This document shows, one piece after another, positions 37,483 through 45,509 of a stretch of 64,000 nucleotides of DNA. The first letter of the stretch is position 1; every line of letters begins with the position of its first letter. The notes beneath the pieces are model-generated. The model did not search any database and was not told the DNA's origin. It saw only the letters and a list, made by a program, of their open reading frames with translations. Source of the DNA: Atlantibacter hermannii (GTDB lineage: Bacteria > Pseudomonadota > Gammaproteobacteria > Enterobacterales > Enterobacteriaceae); NCBI RefSeq assembly GCF_009907385.1, contig NZ_JAAATR010000033.1:1-64000 (forward strand), written 5' to 3'. The position numbers and the translations under genes are program-made.

Positions 37483-37984
37483 GGAATAATTATTAAGTTA
37501 TTTCTCAGGGGAAAATATATCCTGCACAAAGTAGCTGGAAACTATTTCTGCACTTTACTCATACATTGTCATTAGCCTGTCATTATTTTGGTGCAATTAT
37601 TTAACGTATTTTCGTTAATGCGATTGTAATGCACATCTGGTTAATGTTGTGATGATTCCCACAGATTGGGCAATACCCTTTGTTCTGAACCTGTTAATTG
37701 GCTCTCTATCGCAAGATTCTTCTTTTTTATAGCAAATTTTGCCCTGTGACGTGGACGACATTCCAGGTTTACGCTATGTTAAAAAGGTTGTCTGCTCGCT
37801 GTGTGGTTGCCGAAAGACCCTGTGCTCAAGGCTTATCATATCAGCGTGTTACGTGTTGCCTCTGGGGCAGCCGTAGTCACTTATTGATTTGTGCGGCAGA
37901 TCGATACGCGTTTAAAAATGGCTTGCCATTATATACGTTGTGTGTGATAACATTTTTTGGGTCAAACGAGGTATAGTTCTGTTT
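37483..37984. other. 500-base AT-rich gap upstream of yobF-cspC
   Basis: No convincing gene is present. A PhoP-box-like repeat GGTTTACGCTATGTTAA lies at 37766-37782. A promoter-like pair TTGCCA (37923) and TGATAA (37945) with 16-base spacing could serve yobF-cspC. A 92-codon open frame at 37698-37976 has an unnatural composition and was not accepted. Confidence 0.4.
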
Positions 37985-38101
37985 ATGTGTGGCATTTTCA
38001 GTATAGAAGTCCTGAGTAAACACGTTGTCGTTGAATACTGCTTCTCTGCCGAACCTTTTATTAGTGCCTCATGCAGTAATGTCTCAGTTTTATCTCAATG
38101 A
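37985..38101 (+). CDS. yobF: YobF, small stress protein, shortened by an in-frame TGA
   Basis: ATG at 37985 opens [22 protein letters not shown]..., clearly the E. coli YobF sequence, but ends after 38 codons at TGA (38099-38101). The next eight codons in the same frame encode SLRAKNTI and then TAA at 38126, which aligns with the tail LRAKKTI of the 47-residue E. coli protein as I recall it. So the gene has acquired a nonsense codon near its end, or the TGA is read through. It precedes cspC, as in E. coli. Function unknown; E. coli yobF is heat-shock induced. Confidence 0.82.
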   Translation: MCGIFSIEVLSKHVVVEYCFSAEPFISASCSNVSVLSQ

Positions 38102-38140
38102 AGCCTGCGGGCGAAGAATACAATTTAAGGAATTTGCAAA

Positions 38141-38350
38141 ATGGCAAAGATCAAAGGTCAAGTGAAGTGGTTTAACGAGTCTAAAGGTTTTGGTTTCATT
38201 ACTCCTGCTGACGGCAGCAAAGACGTGTTCGTACACTTCTCTGCCATCCAGGGTAACGGTTTCAAAACCCTGGCTGAAGGCCAGAACGTAGAGTTCGAAA
38301 TTCAGGACGGCCAGAAAGGCCCGGCAGCTGTAAACGTTACTGCTATCTGA
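38141..38350 (+). CDS. cspC: Cold-shock-family protein CspC
   Basis: The 69-residue protein has the cold-shock domain RNA-binding motifs KGFGFI (RNP1) and VFVHF (RNP2). The sequence [28 protein letters not shown] is that of CspC, expressed at 37 C and involved in RNA stability and RpoS regulation. AAGGAATTTGCAAA precedes the ATG. It is probably co-transcribed with yobF; a strong terminator follows. Confidence 0.98.
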
Positions 38351-38388
38351 TCGAATTTCTGATGCGGTGCCCCAGGCATCGTTTCTCT

Positions 38389-38416
38389 AAAAAGCCTCGC
38401 TTAGCGAGGCTTTTTT
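38389..38416 (+). terminator. Rho-independent terminator of cspC
   Basis: AAAAGCCTCGC and GCGAGGCTTTT pair around TTA, followed by further Ts, 39 bases after the cspC stop. Confidence 0.93.
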
Positions 38417-38485
38417 GTTTCTGGCTCTTACCGCTGCGTGGCAATTCAGGCTACACTTGCGCGCTTTAAATCACCCGGAGTTGTT

Positions 38486-39298
38486 ATGTTTACCTGCCCC
38501 CTTTGCCACGCCCCGCTGAGCGAAAAGCCCACCCGTTACGCCTGCCCGCAGGGCCATCAGTTCGACAAAGCCAAAGAAGGGTATGTGAATTTGCTGCCGG
38601 TGCAGTTTAAACACTCGAAACAGCCAGGCGATAATGCCGAAATGATGCAGGCGCGCCGCGCGTTTCTTGATGCCGGACATTATCAGGCGCTGCGTCAGCG
38701 GGTCGCTGAACTACTCGAAAAGACGCTTCCTGAGCAAGCCAACGCTGTACTGGATATTGGCTGTGGGGAAGGGTATTACACCGCAGCCTTCGCCGAAGTG
38801 GCGTTAACCCATGGGGCAAAAACCTGCGGACTGGATGTGTCAAAAATCGCGATTCGCTACGCGGCTAAGCGCTACCCGAACGTGACTTTTTGCGTTGCCT
38901 CCAGCCATCGTTTGCCATTCCCGGACGCCTCGCTGGATGCGGTAATCCGTATTTACGCCCCGTGCAAAGCGGAAGAACTGGCAAGAGCCGTGAAGCCTGG
39001 CGGATGTGTGCTTACCGTAGTTCCCGGTCCGCGTCATCTGATGCAGCTGAAGGGGCTGATTTACGATGACATCAAACTGCACGCCACCGAACGTGAAGCG
39101 CTCGCCGGATTTACGTTAATGGAAGAGGTTCAGCTTGCTTACGCAATGGCCCTGAAGGCGGAGCATGCCGTCGCGCTGTTGCAGATGACGCCATTTGCCT
39201 GGCGAGCGCGCCCGGAGGTATGGGCCACGCTGAGCGCGGTGGAAGTCTTTGATTGTGAAACCGATTTCTGTATCCGCGTCTGGCAACGCGACAGTTAG
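38486..39298 (+). CDS. rlmA: 23S rRNA (guanine-N1)-methyltransferase RlmA
   Basis: RlmA methylates G745 of 23S rRNA with S-adenosylmethionine. The 270-residue protein (269 in E. coli) has an N-terminal zinc site (Cys4, Cys7, Cys20, His24) and a Rossmann methyltransferase core with [17 protein letters not shown] near residue 86. The start at 38486 follows CGGAG; the frame is open 16 codons upstream without homology. Its stop codon overlaps that of the convergent mntP by three bases. Confidence 0.95.
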   Translation: MFTCPLCHAPLSEKPTRYACPQGHQFDKAKEGYVNLLPVQFKHSKQPGDNAEMMQARRAFLDAGHYQALRQRVAELLEKTLPEQANAVLDIGCGEGYYTAAFAEVALTHGAKTCGLDVSKIAIRYAAKRYPNVTFCVASSHRLPFPDASLDAVIRIYAPCKAEELARAVKPGGCVLTVVPGPRHLMQLKGLIYDDIKLHATEREALAGFTLMEEVQLAYAMALKAEHAVALLQMTPFAWRARPEVWATLSAVEVFDCETDFCIRVWQRDS

Positions 39299-39858
39299 GC
39301 GAAGTGGCTCCAGAGGATCTGCGCGCCAATACCCATCAATACCAGCCCGCCGAGGATTTCGGCGCGCTTGCCCAGCAGTGGGCCGATAAAGCGGCCCAGC
39401 ATAATGCCCAGCGTGGACATTATCAGCGTCGCGCAGCCAATCGCCAGTGCGGTATAGACGATATTGGCCTGGAGAAACGCCAGACCAACGCCGACGGCCA
39501 TTGCGTCGATGCTGGTGGCAAACGCGGTGGTGACTAATAACCAGACGCTGTGACGGCGCAGCTGCGTTGCCTCTTCTTCAGAACCGCCGCGCACGCCTTC
39601 AACGACCATACGCACGCCGAGGAACATCAGCAGGGCGAAGGCGATCCAGTGATTCCACTCCAGCACAAATTTTGAAGCGAAAAGGCCCAGTGCCCAGCCG
39701 ATCAGCGGGGTGAGGGTTTCGATAACGCCAAAAATCAGGCCAATGCGTATCGCCTGCGAGAGCCTGGGTTTGTGAAGGGTTGCGCCTTTGCCAATCGATG
39801 CGGCGAAAGCGTCCATCGACATGCCGAATGCGAGCAGAAGGGTTGCGGAAAGATTCAT
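39295..39858 (-). CDS. mntP: Manganese exporter MntP
   Basis: The 187-residue inner-membrane protein has six hydrophobic helices in two repeats, each with an acidic motif ([15 protein letters not shown] near 11-25 and [16 protein letters not shown] near 115), the DUF204/MntP pattern. It exports Mn(II). The ATG at 39858 is used; a TTG one codon earlier is possible. Its long leader carries a yybP-ykoY riboswitch, and MntR- and Fur-like sites lie further upstream, so synthesis is tied to manganese. Confidence 0.96.
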   Translation of the reverse strand: MNLSATLLLAFGMSMDAFAASIGKGATLHKPRLSQAIRIGLIFGVIETLTPLIGWALGLFASKFVLEWNHWIAFALLMFLGVRMVVEGVRGGSEEEATQLRRHSVWLLVTTAFATSIDAMAVGVGLAFLQANIVYTALAIGCATLIMSTLGIMLGRFIGPLLGKRAEILGGLVLMGIGAQILWSHFA

Positions 39859-39894
39859 CAAAGCGTCCTGACCGGGATCTCCATATACACAGCC

Positions 39895-40031
39895 ACTGCC
39901 CCGGTAATCAGCAGTGAATGTGCCTATGGTCTCGCCTGACTAAGAGGGCTCTCAGTCCGTACGCGCCACGTTGTTACAACGAGTATGTTGACACGTACAT
40001 TTCCAGCAACTGCGGAAATTAGCTACTCCCC
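39895..40031 (-). promoter_or_regulatory. yybP-ykoY manganese riboswitch of mntP
   Basis: On the minus strand the leader begins GGGGAGTAGC (40031-40022) and contains the conserved CTCTTAGTCAGGCGAGACC near 39946-39928, the hallmark of the yybP-ykoY Mn-sensing motif. A CCGGG/CCCGG stem downstream, close to the ribosome site AGGA, could be the expression platform. E. coli mntP is known to carry this riboswitch. Confidence 0.85.
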
Positions 40032-40044
40032 AATGACGGGCGCA

Positions 40045-40074
40045 ACAGTACCATATTCAGGAAATATAAAACAA
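40045..40074 (-). promoter_or_regulatory. Candidate mntP promoter
   Basis: On the minus strand TTGTTT (40074-40069) and TACTGT (40050-40045) are spaced by 18 bases. Transcription would begin near 40038, just before the riboswitch. Confidence 0.5.
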
Positions 40075-40105
40075 CCCACAAAAGTTGTTATTTTTTCAAC
40101 TAATT

Positions 40106-40124
40106 GATAACGATTTTCATTTGA
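40106..40124. promoter_or_regulatory. Fur-like box upstream of mntP
   Basis: GATAACGATTTTCATTTGA matches the 19-base Fur consensus (GATAATGATAATCATTATC) at about 13 positions. It lies 30 bases upstream of the candidate -35. Fur involvement in mntP control is reported for E. coli. Confidence 0.45.
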
Positions 40125-40174
40125 TGGTATTAGTGATCAAAAGGTTAATAAATAGTTTTACGTTGTGTTCAAAA

Positions 40175-40196
40175 TAATATAGCCGTGGCTATGTTT
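40175..40196. promoter_or_regulatory. MntR box upstream of mntP
   Basis: TAATATAGCCGTGGCTATGTTT has the palindromic ATAGC/GCTAT core and a perfect right arm of the MntR consensus (AAACATAGC, four bases, GCTATGTTT). It is about 100 bases upstream of the -35, an activator-like position that fits MntR activation of mntP. Confidence 0.7.
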
Positions 40197-40241
40197 GCGT
40201 GTAAAAAAGCACCGTAAATATAGACAAGGCTATTATTTAAC

Positions 40242-40700
40242 TTATTGAGTATTAACGAGAAATTTATAAATCCTTTCCAGGTCGTCTATATTTTTCACCC
40301 GAATTAACAGACGCCGCTGCTCTAATTGCATCACCAGTACGCCGTCTTCCGATAAATTCATGGCTTTAATGCGGTTATATTCTATCCAGGCGTTGGCGAA
40401 GAAAAAGCCATGACGTTTGAAAATAATTTTCGGCTGGCGAAACCAAAAAAGGTAAATCGCCATCAGCGCCAGCGCGCCTAATAGCCATGTAGTTAACGGC
40501 GCGCCGTTTGAAGTGACATTGTTATAAATCAGTATGGCAACCAGCCCGATGAAAATCGCGCCGTCGACGCGGCTGCGGCGTAGCAGGGGGATGGTTAACA
40601 GCGTGGCGCCTTTACGTTTCGCCATGATAACGTCGTCATAAATGGCAAAGGCCAGCAGCACCAGAATAAACAGGATCAGAACCCAGTCCGTCAGCGTCAT
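40242..40700 (-). CDS. yobD: YobD, DUF986 membrane protein
   Basis: The 152-residue protein has three or four hydrophobic segments in its N-terminal 95 residues ([51 protein letters not shown]) and a soluble C-terminus. It is the same length as E. coli YobD (UPF0266). It lies 63 bases after manZ, beyond a hairpin terminator, so it is expressed partly by readthrough from manXYZ. Function unknown. Confidence 0.92.
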   Translation of the reverse strand: MTLTDWVLILFILVLLAFAIYDDVIMAKRKGATLLTIPLLRRSRVDGAIFIGLVAILIYNNVTSNGAPLTTWLLGALALMAIYLFWFRQPKIIFKRHGFFFANAWIEYNRIKAMNLSEDGVLVMQLEQRRLLIRVKNIDDLERIYKFLVNTQ

Positions 40701-40714
40701 GCAAACTCCCTAAT

Positions 40715-40740
40715 AAAAAACCGGGAGCAAGCCCCCGGTT
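40715..40740 (-). terminator. Terminator between manZ and yobD
   Basis: On the minus strand AACCGGG and CCCGGTT form a seven-base-pair stem with an eight-base loop, followed by TTTTTATTA. It ends manXYZ and probably attenuates yobD, whose ribosome site lies 10 bases further on. Confidence 0.75.
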
Positions 40741-40763
40741 GTCAACCTCAGGAAAACCGTATC

Positions 40764-41624
40764 TTACAGCCCAAGCAGACCGATCGCATAGCCAACGATG
40801 CCGATCACGAAGAAGCCAACGATAATCCACAGCGGGTTAACTTTCTTACGCAGCAGCCACATACAGGCAAAGGTTAACAGCAGCGGCACCAGGCCCGGCA
40901 TCAGCTGATCGAGAATGGTTTGCACAGTAGTAACTTTTTCCGCACCGGTCTGATCGGTGATCCGCGACACCACCAGCGGAATGTTCACGTGCGTCCATTT
41001 GTTGACCAGCGCCCCCATAACAAACAGGCCGAGAATTGACGCCCCCTCGGTCAGTTTTTGCAGGAAGCCGCCGCCCATATCCTTAACGATATCGATCCCC
41101 TTACGGTAGCCGTAAGCCACGCCGTAATAGCGCGTCGCAAGGCGCACCGCGTTAAACAGGATAAAGAACAGTAGCGGCCCCAGCAGGCTGCCGCTCATGG
41201 CGATACCCGCGCCCAGGGCGGCAAATACCGGACGCACCGTACCCCAGAAAATCGGATCGCCAACGCCCGCCAGCGGCCCCATCAGACCCACTTTAATACC
41301 GTTAATCGCGCCATCGTCAATTTCTGCACCGTTAGCGCGCTGCTCTTCCATCGCCAGTGTGACGCCCAGAACCGGCGCAGCCACATAGGGATGGGTATTG
41401 AAAAACTCCAGATGGCGCTTAATCGCCTGGCGACGCGCCTCGTTGTTTTCCGGATAAAGGCGCTTGATCGCCGGGATCATTGAGAAGCAGAAACCCAGCG
41501 CCTGCATGCGTTCGAAGTTCCATGAACCCTGGAACAGGTTAGAACGAATAAACACGCCGCGAATATCGCTTTGGGTGAGCTTTTTCTCACCGGTAGTCGC
41601 TGTACTTTTTGTCATATCAACCAT
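40764..41624 (-). CDS. manZ: Mannose PTS permease IID component
   Basis: ManZ is the IID subunit of the mannose/glucose/glucosamine PTS permease in the inner membrane. The 286-residue form starts at MVDMTKSTATTGEKKLTQSD (41624, AGGTGAG upstream), matching the E. coli protein; a GTG three codons earlier is the alternative. Conserved segments are QGSWNFERMQALGFCFSMIPAI and GPLAGVGDPIFWGT. It follows manY by 12 bases. Confidence 0.96.
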   Translation of the reverse strand: MVDMTKSTATTGEKKLTQSDIRGVFIRSNLFQGSWNFERMQALGFCFSMIPAIKRLYPENNEARRQAIKRHLEFFNTHPYVAAPVLGVTLAMEEQRANGAEIDDGAINGIKVGLMGPLAGVGDPIFWGTVRPVFAALGAGIAMSGSLLGPLLFFILFNAVRLATRYYGVAYGYRKGIDIVKDMGGGFLQKLTEGASILGLFVMGALVNKWTHVNIPLVVSRITDQTGAEKVTTVQTILDQLMPGLVPLLLTFACMWLLRKKVNPLWIIVGFFVIGIVGYAIGLLGL

Positions 41625-41636
41625 TTCGCTCACCTG

Positions 41637-42437
41637 TTAGTCCAGTTCGTTATCAAGATCGTTAGCGCCAGCGGCCGGTGCAGGCGCGGCGGCGGAACGG
41701 TTGTATTTCGGGCTAAGTTGGATGTAAAGGATGGCCATCACTGCGCCAATCACACCCAGGGCAACCAGGTTGAAGTTAGTGAACGCGGCGGTAACGAAGC
41801 CGAGATAGAAGAACGGCATCAGGTAACCGGCACGCATCATGTTGATGACCATCGCATAACCTACCACCACGATCATACCGCCCGCGATGTTCAGACCGCT
41901 GGTTACCACTTCAGGAATGGCGTTCAGCATGTTCTGCACTTCGCTGGTGCCCACGGACACCGCCACGATCACCGCCGGGATAGCGATACGCATGGCCTGC
42001 AGGAACAGCGAGGAAACGTGGATCCACGACAGGGCGGTGAGATTGCCTTTTTCCGCCGCGCTGTCCGCCGCGTGCTGGAAGCCCACGGTGATGGTACGCA
42101 CGATAATGGTCAGCACCTGGCCCGCCGCGGCCAGCGGGATCGCCAGCGCGATACCGGCACCGATGCTTTGATGGCCGGCAATAACCAGAATGGTTGAGAT
42201 GATGGACGCCAGCGCGGCATCAGGGGCGACCGCCGCACCGATGTTCATCCAGCCGAGGGCGATCATTTCCAGGGTACCACCGATAATGATACCGGTCTTC
42301 ATATCGCCCAGTACGGCCCCGACGAGGGTACAGGCGATAAGCGGACGGTGAAACTGAAATTCATCGAGTACCGACTCCATACCCGCGATACACGCAACGA
42401 TGAACACCAGCACAATCTGAAGAGTGGTAATCTCCAT
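41637..42437 (-). CDS. manY: Mannose PTS permease IIC component
   Basis: The 266-residue IIC subunit has the mannose-family pattern with several membrane helices and GGTLEMIALGWMNIGAAVAPDAALAS near residue 55. It has the E. coli length and, with ManZ, forms the transmembrane sugar path also used by lambda DNA, bacteriocins and microcins. AGGAG precedes the ATG. Its C-terminal tail is alanine- and proline-rich. It lies 67 bases after manX. Confidence 0.97.
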   Translation of the reverse strand: MEITTLQIVLVFIVACIAGMESVLDEFQFHRPLIACTLVGAVLGDMKTGIIIGGTLEMIALGWMNIGAAVAPDAALASIISTILVIAGHQSIGAGIALAIPLAAAGQVLTIIVRTITVGFQHAADSAAEKGNLTALSWIHVSSLFLQAMRIAIPAVIVAVSVGTSEVQNMLNAIPEVVTSGLNIAGGMIVVVGYAMVINMMRAGYLMPFFYLGFVTAAFTNFNLVALGVIGAVMAILYIQLSPKYNRSAAAPAPAAGANDLDNELD

Positions 42438-42504
42438 TGTACTTCTCCTATAGCATTGACAGACTTAAGTGTGAAAGCTGAAAAACGTCGTTCCGGTTCC
42501 GCGG

Positions 42505-43485
42505 TTATGGCGTCACTTTGCGGAGTAAATCCATCATTTTCAGTTTTTGATCGTTGGAGACTTTGCGGACTTCAAGCTCAATGCCGCGCGCATTCAGTTT
42601 GTTGAAGGCGTCGATATCTTTGCTGTCCACGGAAACTGCGTTATTCACCTGGGTTTTGCCCTGACGGTAGGCCATCCCGCCAATATTCACCGAGGTAATA
42701 TTCACGCCGCCTTCCACCACGCGCTCAACGTCGGTGGGGTTGGTGAACAGCAGCATCACGCGTTCACGGGCGTATTTGGGGTTGTTGTAGACGCGGATCA
42801 TCTTGGCGACATCCACCACGTGGGCGGTCACGCCGGGCGGAGCGACCTGGGTAAGCAGGGTTTTGCGCACCGTGTCCGCAGCCACTTCATCACTGACCAC
42901 GATGATGCGCGAAACGTTGGTTTCTTTTGTCCAGCGGGTGGCGACCTGGCCGTGGATCAAACGGTCATCGATACGGGCAAGGCCGATGATCATATAATCG
43001 TCCGGACCCATGGGTTTTGCCGGCGTCGCGGATTTCGGCGCAGCTGCAGCTGCAGTGGGCGCAGCGGCAGGGGGCGCTTTTTCGACCGGTTTCGCCTTCA
43101 GCGCCTTAACGCCTTCGCGTCCGGTTTCCACCGCCAGCGCGACCAGCTCATCGAATGAGGGGTTATCGTCGCGGGCCATTAAGGTTTCGACCAACATCGG
43201 AATGTTGACCCCAGCAATCACTTCATGGTGCTCTTTATCGACGACAATACGGCTGGCAGCGTTAAACGGGCTGCCGCCCCAGGTATCGACGAGAAACAGC
43301 ACGCCCTGGCTGGTATCGAGTTTCGATAACTGGGCAGTGTATTTTTCGATCAGTGTTTCCGCGTTCTCGCCGGGAACAAAATCAATCCAACCCACATTTT
43401 CTTGCTCGCCCAACAGCATCTCGGCGGTTTTGAGCAGTTGCTCAGCGGCCCAACCGTGAGTGCCTATGACAATAGCAATAGTCAT
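42505..43485 (-). CDS. manX: Mannose PTS IIAB component
   Basis: The 326-residue cytoplasmic IIAB protein carries the IIA histidine in VIGTHGWAAEQ (His10) and the IIB histidine in ARIDDRLIHGQVATRW (near 176), joined by an Ala/Pro/Lys linker (about 134-158). It phosphorylates mannose, glucose and glucosamine through ManYZ. AAAGGAGG precedes the ATG. First gene of manXYZ; a Mlc-like palindrome lies 115 bases upstream. E. coli ManX has 323 residues; the difference is in the linker. Confidence 0.97.
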   Translation of the reverse strand: MTIAIVIGTHGWAAEQLLKTAEMLLGEQENVGWIDFVPGENAETLIEKYTAQLSKLDTSQGVLFLVDTWGGSPFNAASRIVVDKEHHEVIAGVNIPMLVETLMARDDNPSFDELVALAVETGREGVKALKAKPVEKAPPAAAPTAAAAAPKSATPAKPMGPDDYMIIGLARIDDRLIHGQVATRWTKETNVSRIIVVSDEVAADTVRKTLLTQVAPPGVTAHVVDVAKMIRVYNNPKYARERVMLLFTNPTDVERVVEGGVNITSVNIGGMAYRQGKTQVNNAVSVDSKDIDAFNKLNARGIELEVRKVSNDQKLKMMDLLRKVTP

Positions 43486-43600
43486 GTGCTACCTCCTTTA
43501 TTGTATTAACACCCTCATAACGAGAGCATCGCGAATCATGACTGGCTTACCGAATCGATTCAGATAAGGGGTTTATTAAGACAAATTCCTAATCCGTGAT

Positions 43601-43624
43601 TTATTTTAGATAGTGAAAAAATAA
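43601..43624. promoter_or_regulatory. Mlc-like operator of manXYZ
   Basis: TTATTTT and AAAATAA, spaced by ten bases, form the ends of a Mlc-type operator. A TGTGA half-site of a CRP-like element follows at 43629. manXYZ is controlled by Mlc and CRP in E. coli; the central TTCGC bases of the Mlc consensus are poorly conserved here. Confidence 0.4.
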
Positions 43625-43731
43625 TTTATGTGATGAAGATCCGTAATTTAGCTTAAGCCGGCCCGTAAAAATGGCTGCAAAAAATGATGAACCCTGACTG
43701 TGTCAGCAAAATTGCAAATTCTGGTAAATCT

Positions 43732-43761
43732 TTGCAAAAGGCTGATTCCCTTTGCTAATGT
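43732..43761 (+). promoter_or_regulatory. Candidate yoaE promoter
   Basis: TTGCAA (43732) and TAATGT (43756) are separated by 18 bases. Transcription would start near 43768, giving a leader of about 180 bases that contains the ORF at 43807. Confidence 0.4.
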
Positions 43762-43806
43762 ATGCTTCCTATTAACGATCAGGAGTAGCGGGCAGCAGCC
43801 CACCGT

Positions 43807-43962
43807 ATGGACCGTCACCGACGTCATTTCACTTCCGCCTGTCCTCAGGCCACTCGTCATCCCGACGCATCACACCTAATGTTAGCTACTGTTCTTGCGC
43901 CCGCGAATTGTGCGGTGCCGTTTAGTCATTCCTTCAGCAGGAGCCTGTTATGGAATTATTAA
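43807..43962 (+). CDS. Upstream ORF overlapping yoaE (YoaL-like)
   Basis: ATG at 43807 opens 51 codons ([20 protein letters not shown]...) that end at TAA 43960-43962, overlapping the yoaE start by 13 bases in another frame. No ribosome site stands close to its ATG, but its own sequence contains the strong AGGAG of yoaE. E. coli has a reported small ORF, yoaL, overlapping yoaE in the same way and controlling its translation; I identify this by position, not by sequence comparison. It may act as a regulatory uORF only. Confidence 0.5.
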   Translation: MDRHRRHFTSACPQATRHPDASHLMLATVLAPANCAVPFSHSFSRSLLWNY

Positions 43963-45509
43963 TGGACCCCTCGATTTGGGCGGGTTTGCTGACGCTTGTC
44001 GTACTGGAAATCGTTCTTGGTATCGATAACCTGGTATTTATCGCCATCCTTGCGGACAAACTGCCGCCAAAGCAGCGAGACAAAGCCCGATTGATCGGCT
44101 TGTCCCTGGCGCTGATTATGCGTCTGGGCCTGCTGTCGCTGATTTCCTGGATGGTCACGCTGACGCGCCCGCTGTTCAGCGTGATGGATTTCACCTTCTC
44201 TGGCCGCGACCTGATTATGCTGCTCGGGGGCCTGTTCCTGCTGTTTAAGGCCACTACCGAACTGCATGAAAGGCTTGAGAACAAGCAGCATGATGATGCC
44301 CACGGTAAAGGCTATGCCAGCTTCTGGGTGGTCGTGGTACAGATTGTGATCCTTGACGCGGTGTTCTCTCTCGATGCGGTGATCACCGCAGTGGGGATGG
44401 TGAACCATCTGCCGGTGATGATGGCGGCGGTAATTATTGCCATGGCGGTCATGCTGTTGGCATCCAAACCGCTGACGCGCTTCGTAAACCAGCATCCGAC
44501 GGTAGTGGTGCTCTGTCTGAGCTTCCTGCTGATGATCGGTTTGAGCCTGGTGGCGGAAGGCTTCGGCTTCCATATTCCGAAAGGCTACCTGTATGCGGCT
44601 ATCGGCTTCTCGATCCTGATCGAGCTGTTTAACCAGATTGCCCGTCGCAACTTCGTTAAGCATCAGTCGCGGCTGCCGCTGCGCGCCAGAACCGCGCAGT
44701 CCATCCTGAGCCTGATGGGCGGCAGCAAGAAAGGCAACGTCCAGCCGGAAGCGGAAGGGAGCGCGATGGTGCCGATCCCGGAAGAAGCTTTCGCCCATGA
44801 AGAACGTTATATGATTAACGGCGTTCTGACTCTGGCGTCGCGTTCCCTGCGCAGCATCATGACGCCGCGCGGCGAAATCAGTTGGGTGGATGCGGAACTG
44901 AGCGTGGATGAAATCCGCGAGCAACTGCTGTCATCCCCGCACAGTTTGTTCCCGGTGTGCCGTGGCGAGCTGGATGAAGTTATCGGCATCGTGCGCGCCA
45001 AAGAATTGCTGGTGGCGCTGGAAGAGGGCGTGGACGTGGCGGCGATCGCGGCGCAGTCCCCGGCGATTGTCGTGCCGGAAACCCTGGATCCGATCAACCT
45101 GTTAGGCGTACTGCGTCGCGCCCGTGGCAGCTTCGTTATCGTTACTAACGAATTTGGCGTGGTGCAGGGTCTGGTGACGCCGCTGGACGTGCTGGAAGCG
45201 ATTGCCGGCGAATTCCCGGACGCGGACGAAACCCCGGAAATCGTCGCGGATGGCGACGGTTGGTTGGTCAAAGGCGGTACCGACCTGCACGCCTTGCAGC
45301 AGCATGTGAACGTGTCTACGCTGGTCAATGACGAAGACGACATTGCCACCGTGGCCGGTCTGGTGATTGCGGTTAACGGCCAGATCCCGCGCGTCGGCGA
45401 CGTGCTGGACGTTGCGCCGCTGCGCATCACCATCGTTGAAGCCAACGATTACCGCGTGGATTTGGTTCGGGTCGTCAAAGACGAACCCGAACACGACGAA
45501 GAAGAGTAA
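43950..45509 (+). CDS. yoaE: YoaE, TerC-family membrane protein with CBS and CorC domains
   Basis: The 519-residue protein has an N-terminal TerC domain of about seven membrane helices ([42 protein letters not shown] with acidic residues suited to metal binding), a CBS pair (about residues 290-425) and a C-terminal CorC/HlyC transporter-associated domain. E. coli YoaE has 518 residues. A role in metal-ion transport, possibly manganese loading of exported proteins as for other TerC proteins, is inferred. AGGAG precedes the ATG. Its stop abuts that of the convergent pdeD. Confidence 0.94.
   Translation: MELLMDPSIWAGLLTLVVLEIVLGIDNLVFIAILADKLPPKQRDKARLIGLSLALIMRLGLLSLISWMVTLTRPLFSVMDFTFSGRDLIMLLGGLFLLFKATTELHERLENKQHDDAHGKGYASFWVVVVQIVILDAVFSLDAVITAVGMVNHLPVMMAAVIIAMAVMLLASKPLTRFVNQHPTVVVLCLSFLLMIGLSLVAEGFGFHIPKGYLYAAIGFSILIELFNQIARRNFVKHQSRLPLRARTAQSILSLMGGSKKGNVQPEAEGSAMVPIPEEAFAHEERYMINGVLTLASRSLRSIMTPRGEISWVDAELSVDEIREQLLSSPHSLFPVCRGELDEVIGIVRAKELLVALEEGVDVAAIAAQSPAIVVPETLDPINLLGVLRRARGSFVIVTNEFGVVQGLVTPLDVLEAIAGEFPDADETPEIVADGDGWLVKGGTDLHALQQHVNVSTLVNDEDDIATVAGLVIAVNGQIPRVGDVLDVAPLRITIVEANDYRVDLVRVVKDEPEHDEEE

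Noticed and set aside
37698..37976. A 92-codon open frame in the yobF upstream gap
   Set aside because: Composition rich in Cys and Leu with no homology I recognise, no ribosome site, and it runs through the candidate yobF promoter.
38099..38128. Selenocysteine at the yobF TGA
   Set aside because: The E. coli homologue has an ordinary residue there, and no SECIS-like stem-loop is evident immediately after the TGA.
43770..43949. A full yybP-ykoY riboswitch before yoaE
   Set aside because: Only an AGGAGTAGC-like start is present; the conserved GTCAGGCGAGACC-type element is missing.
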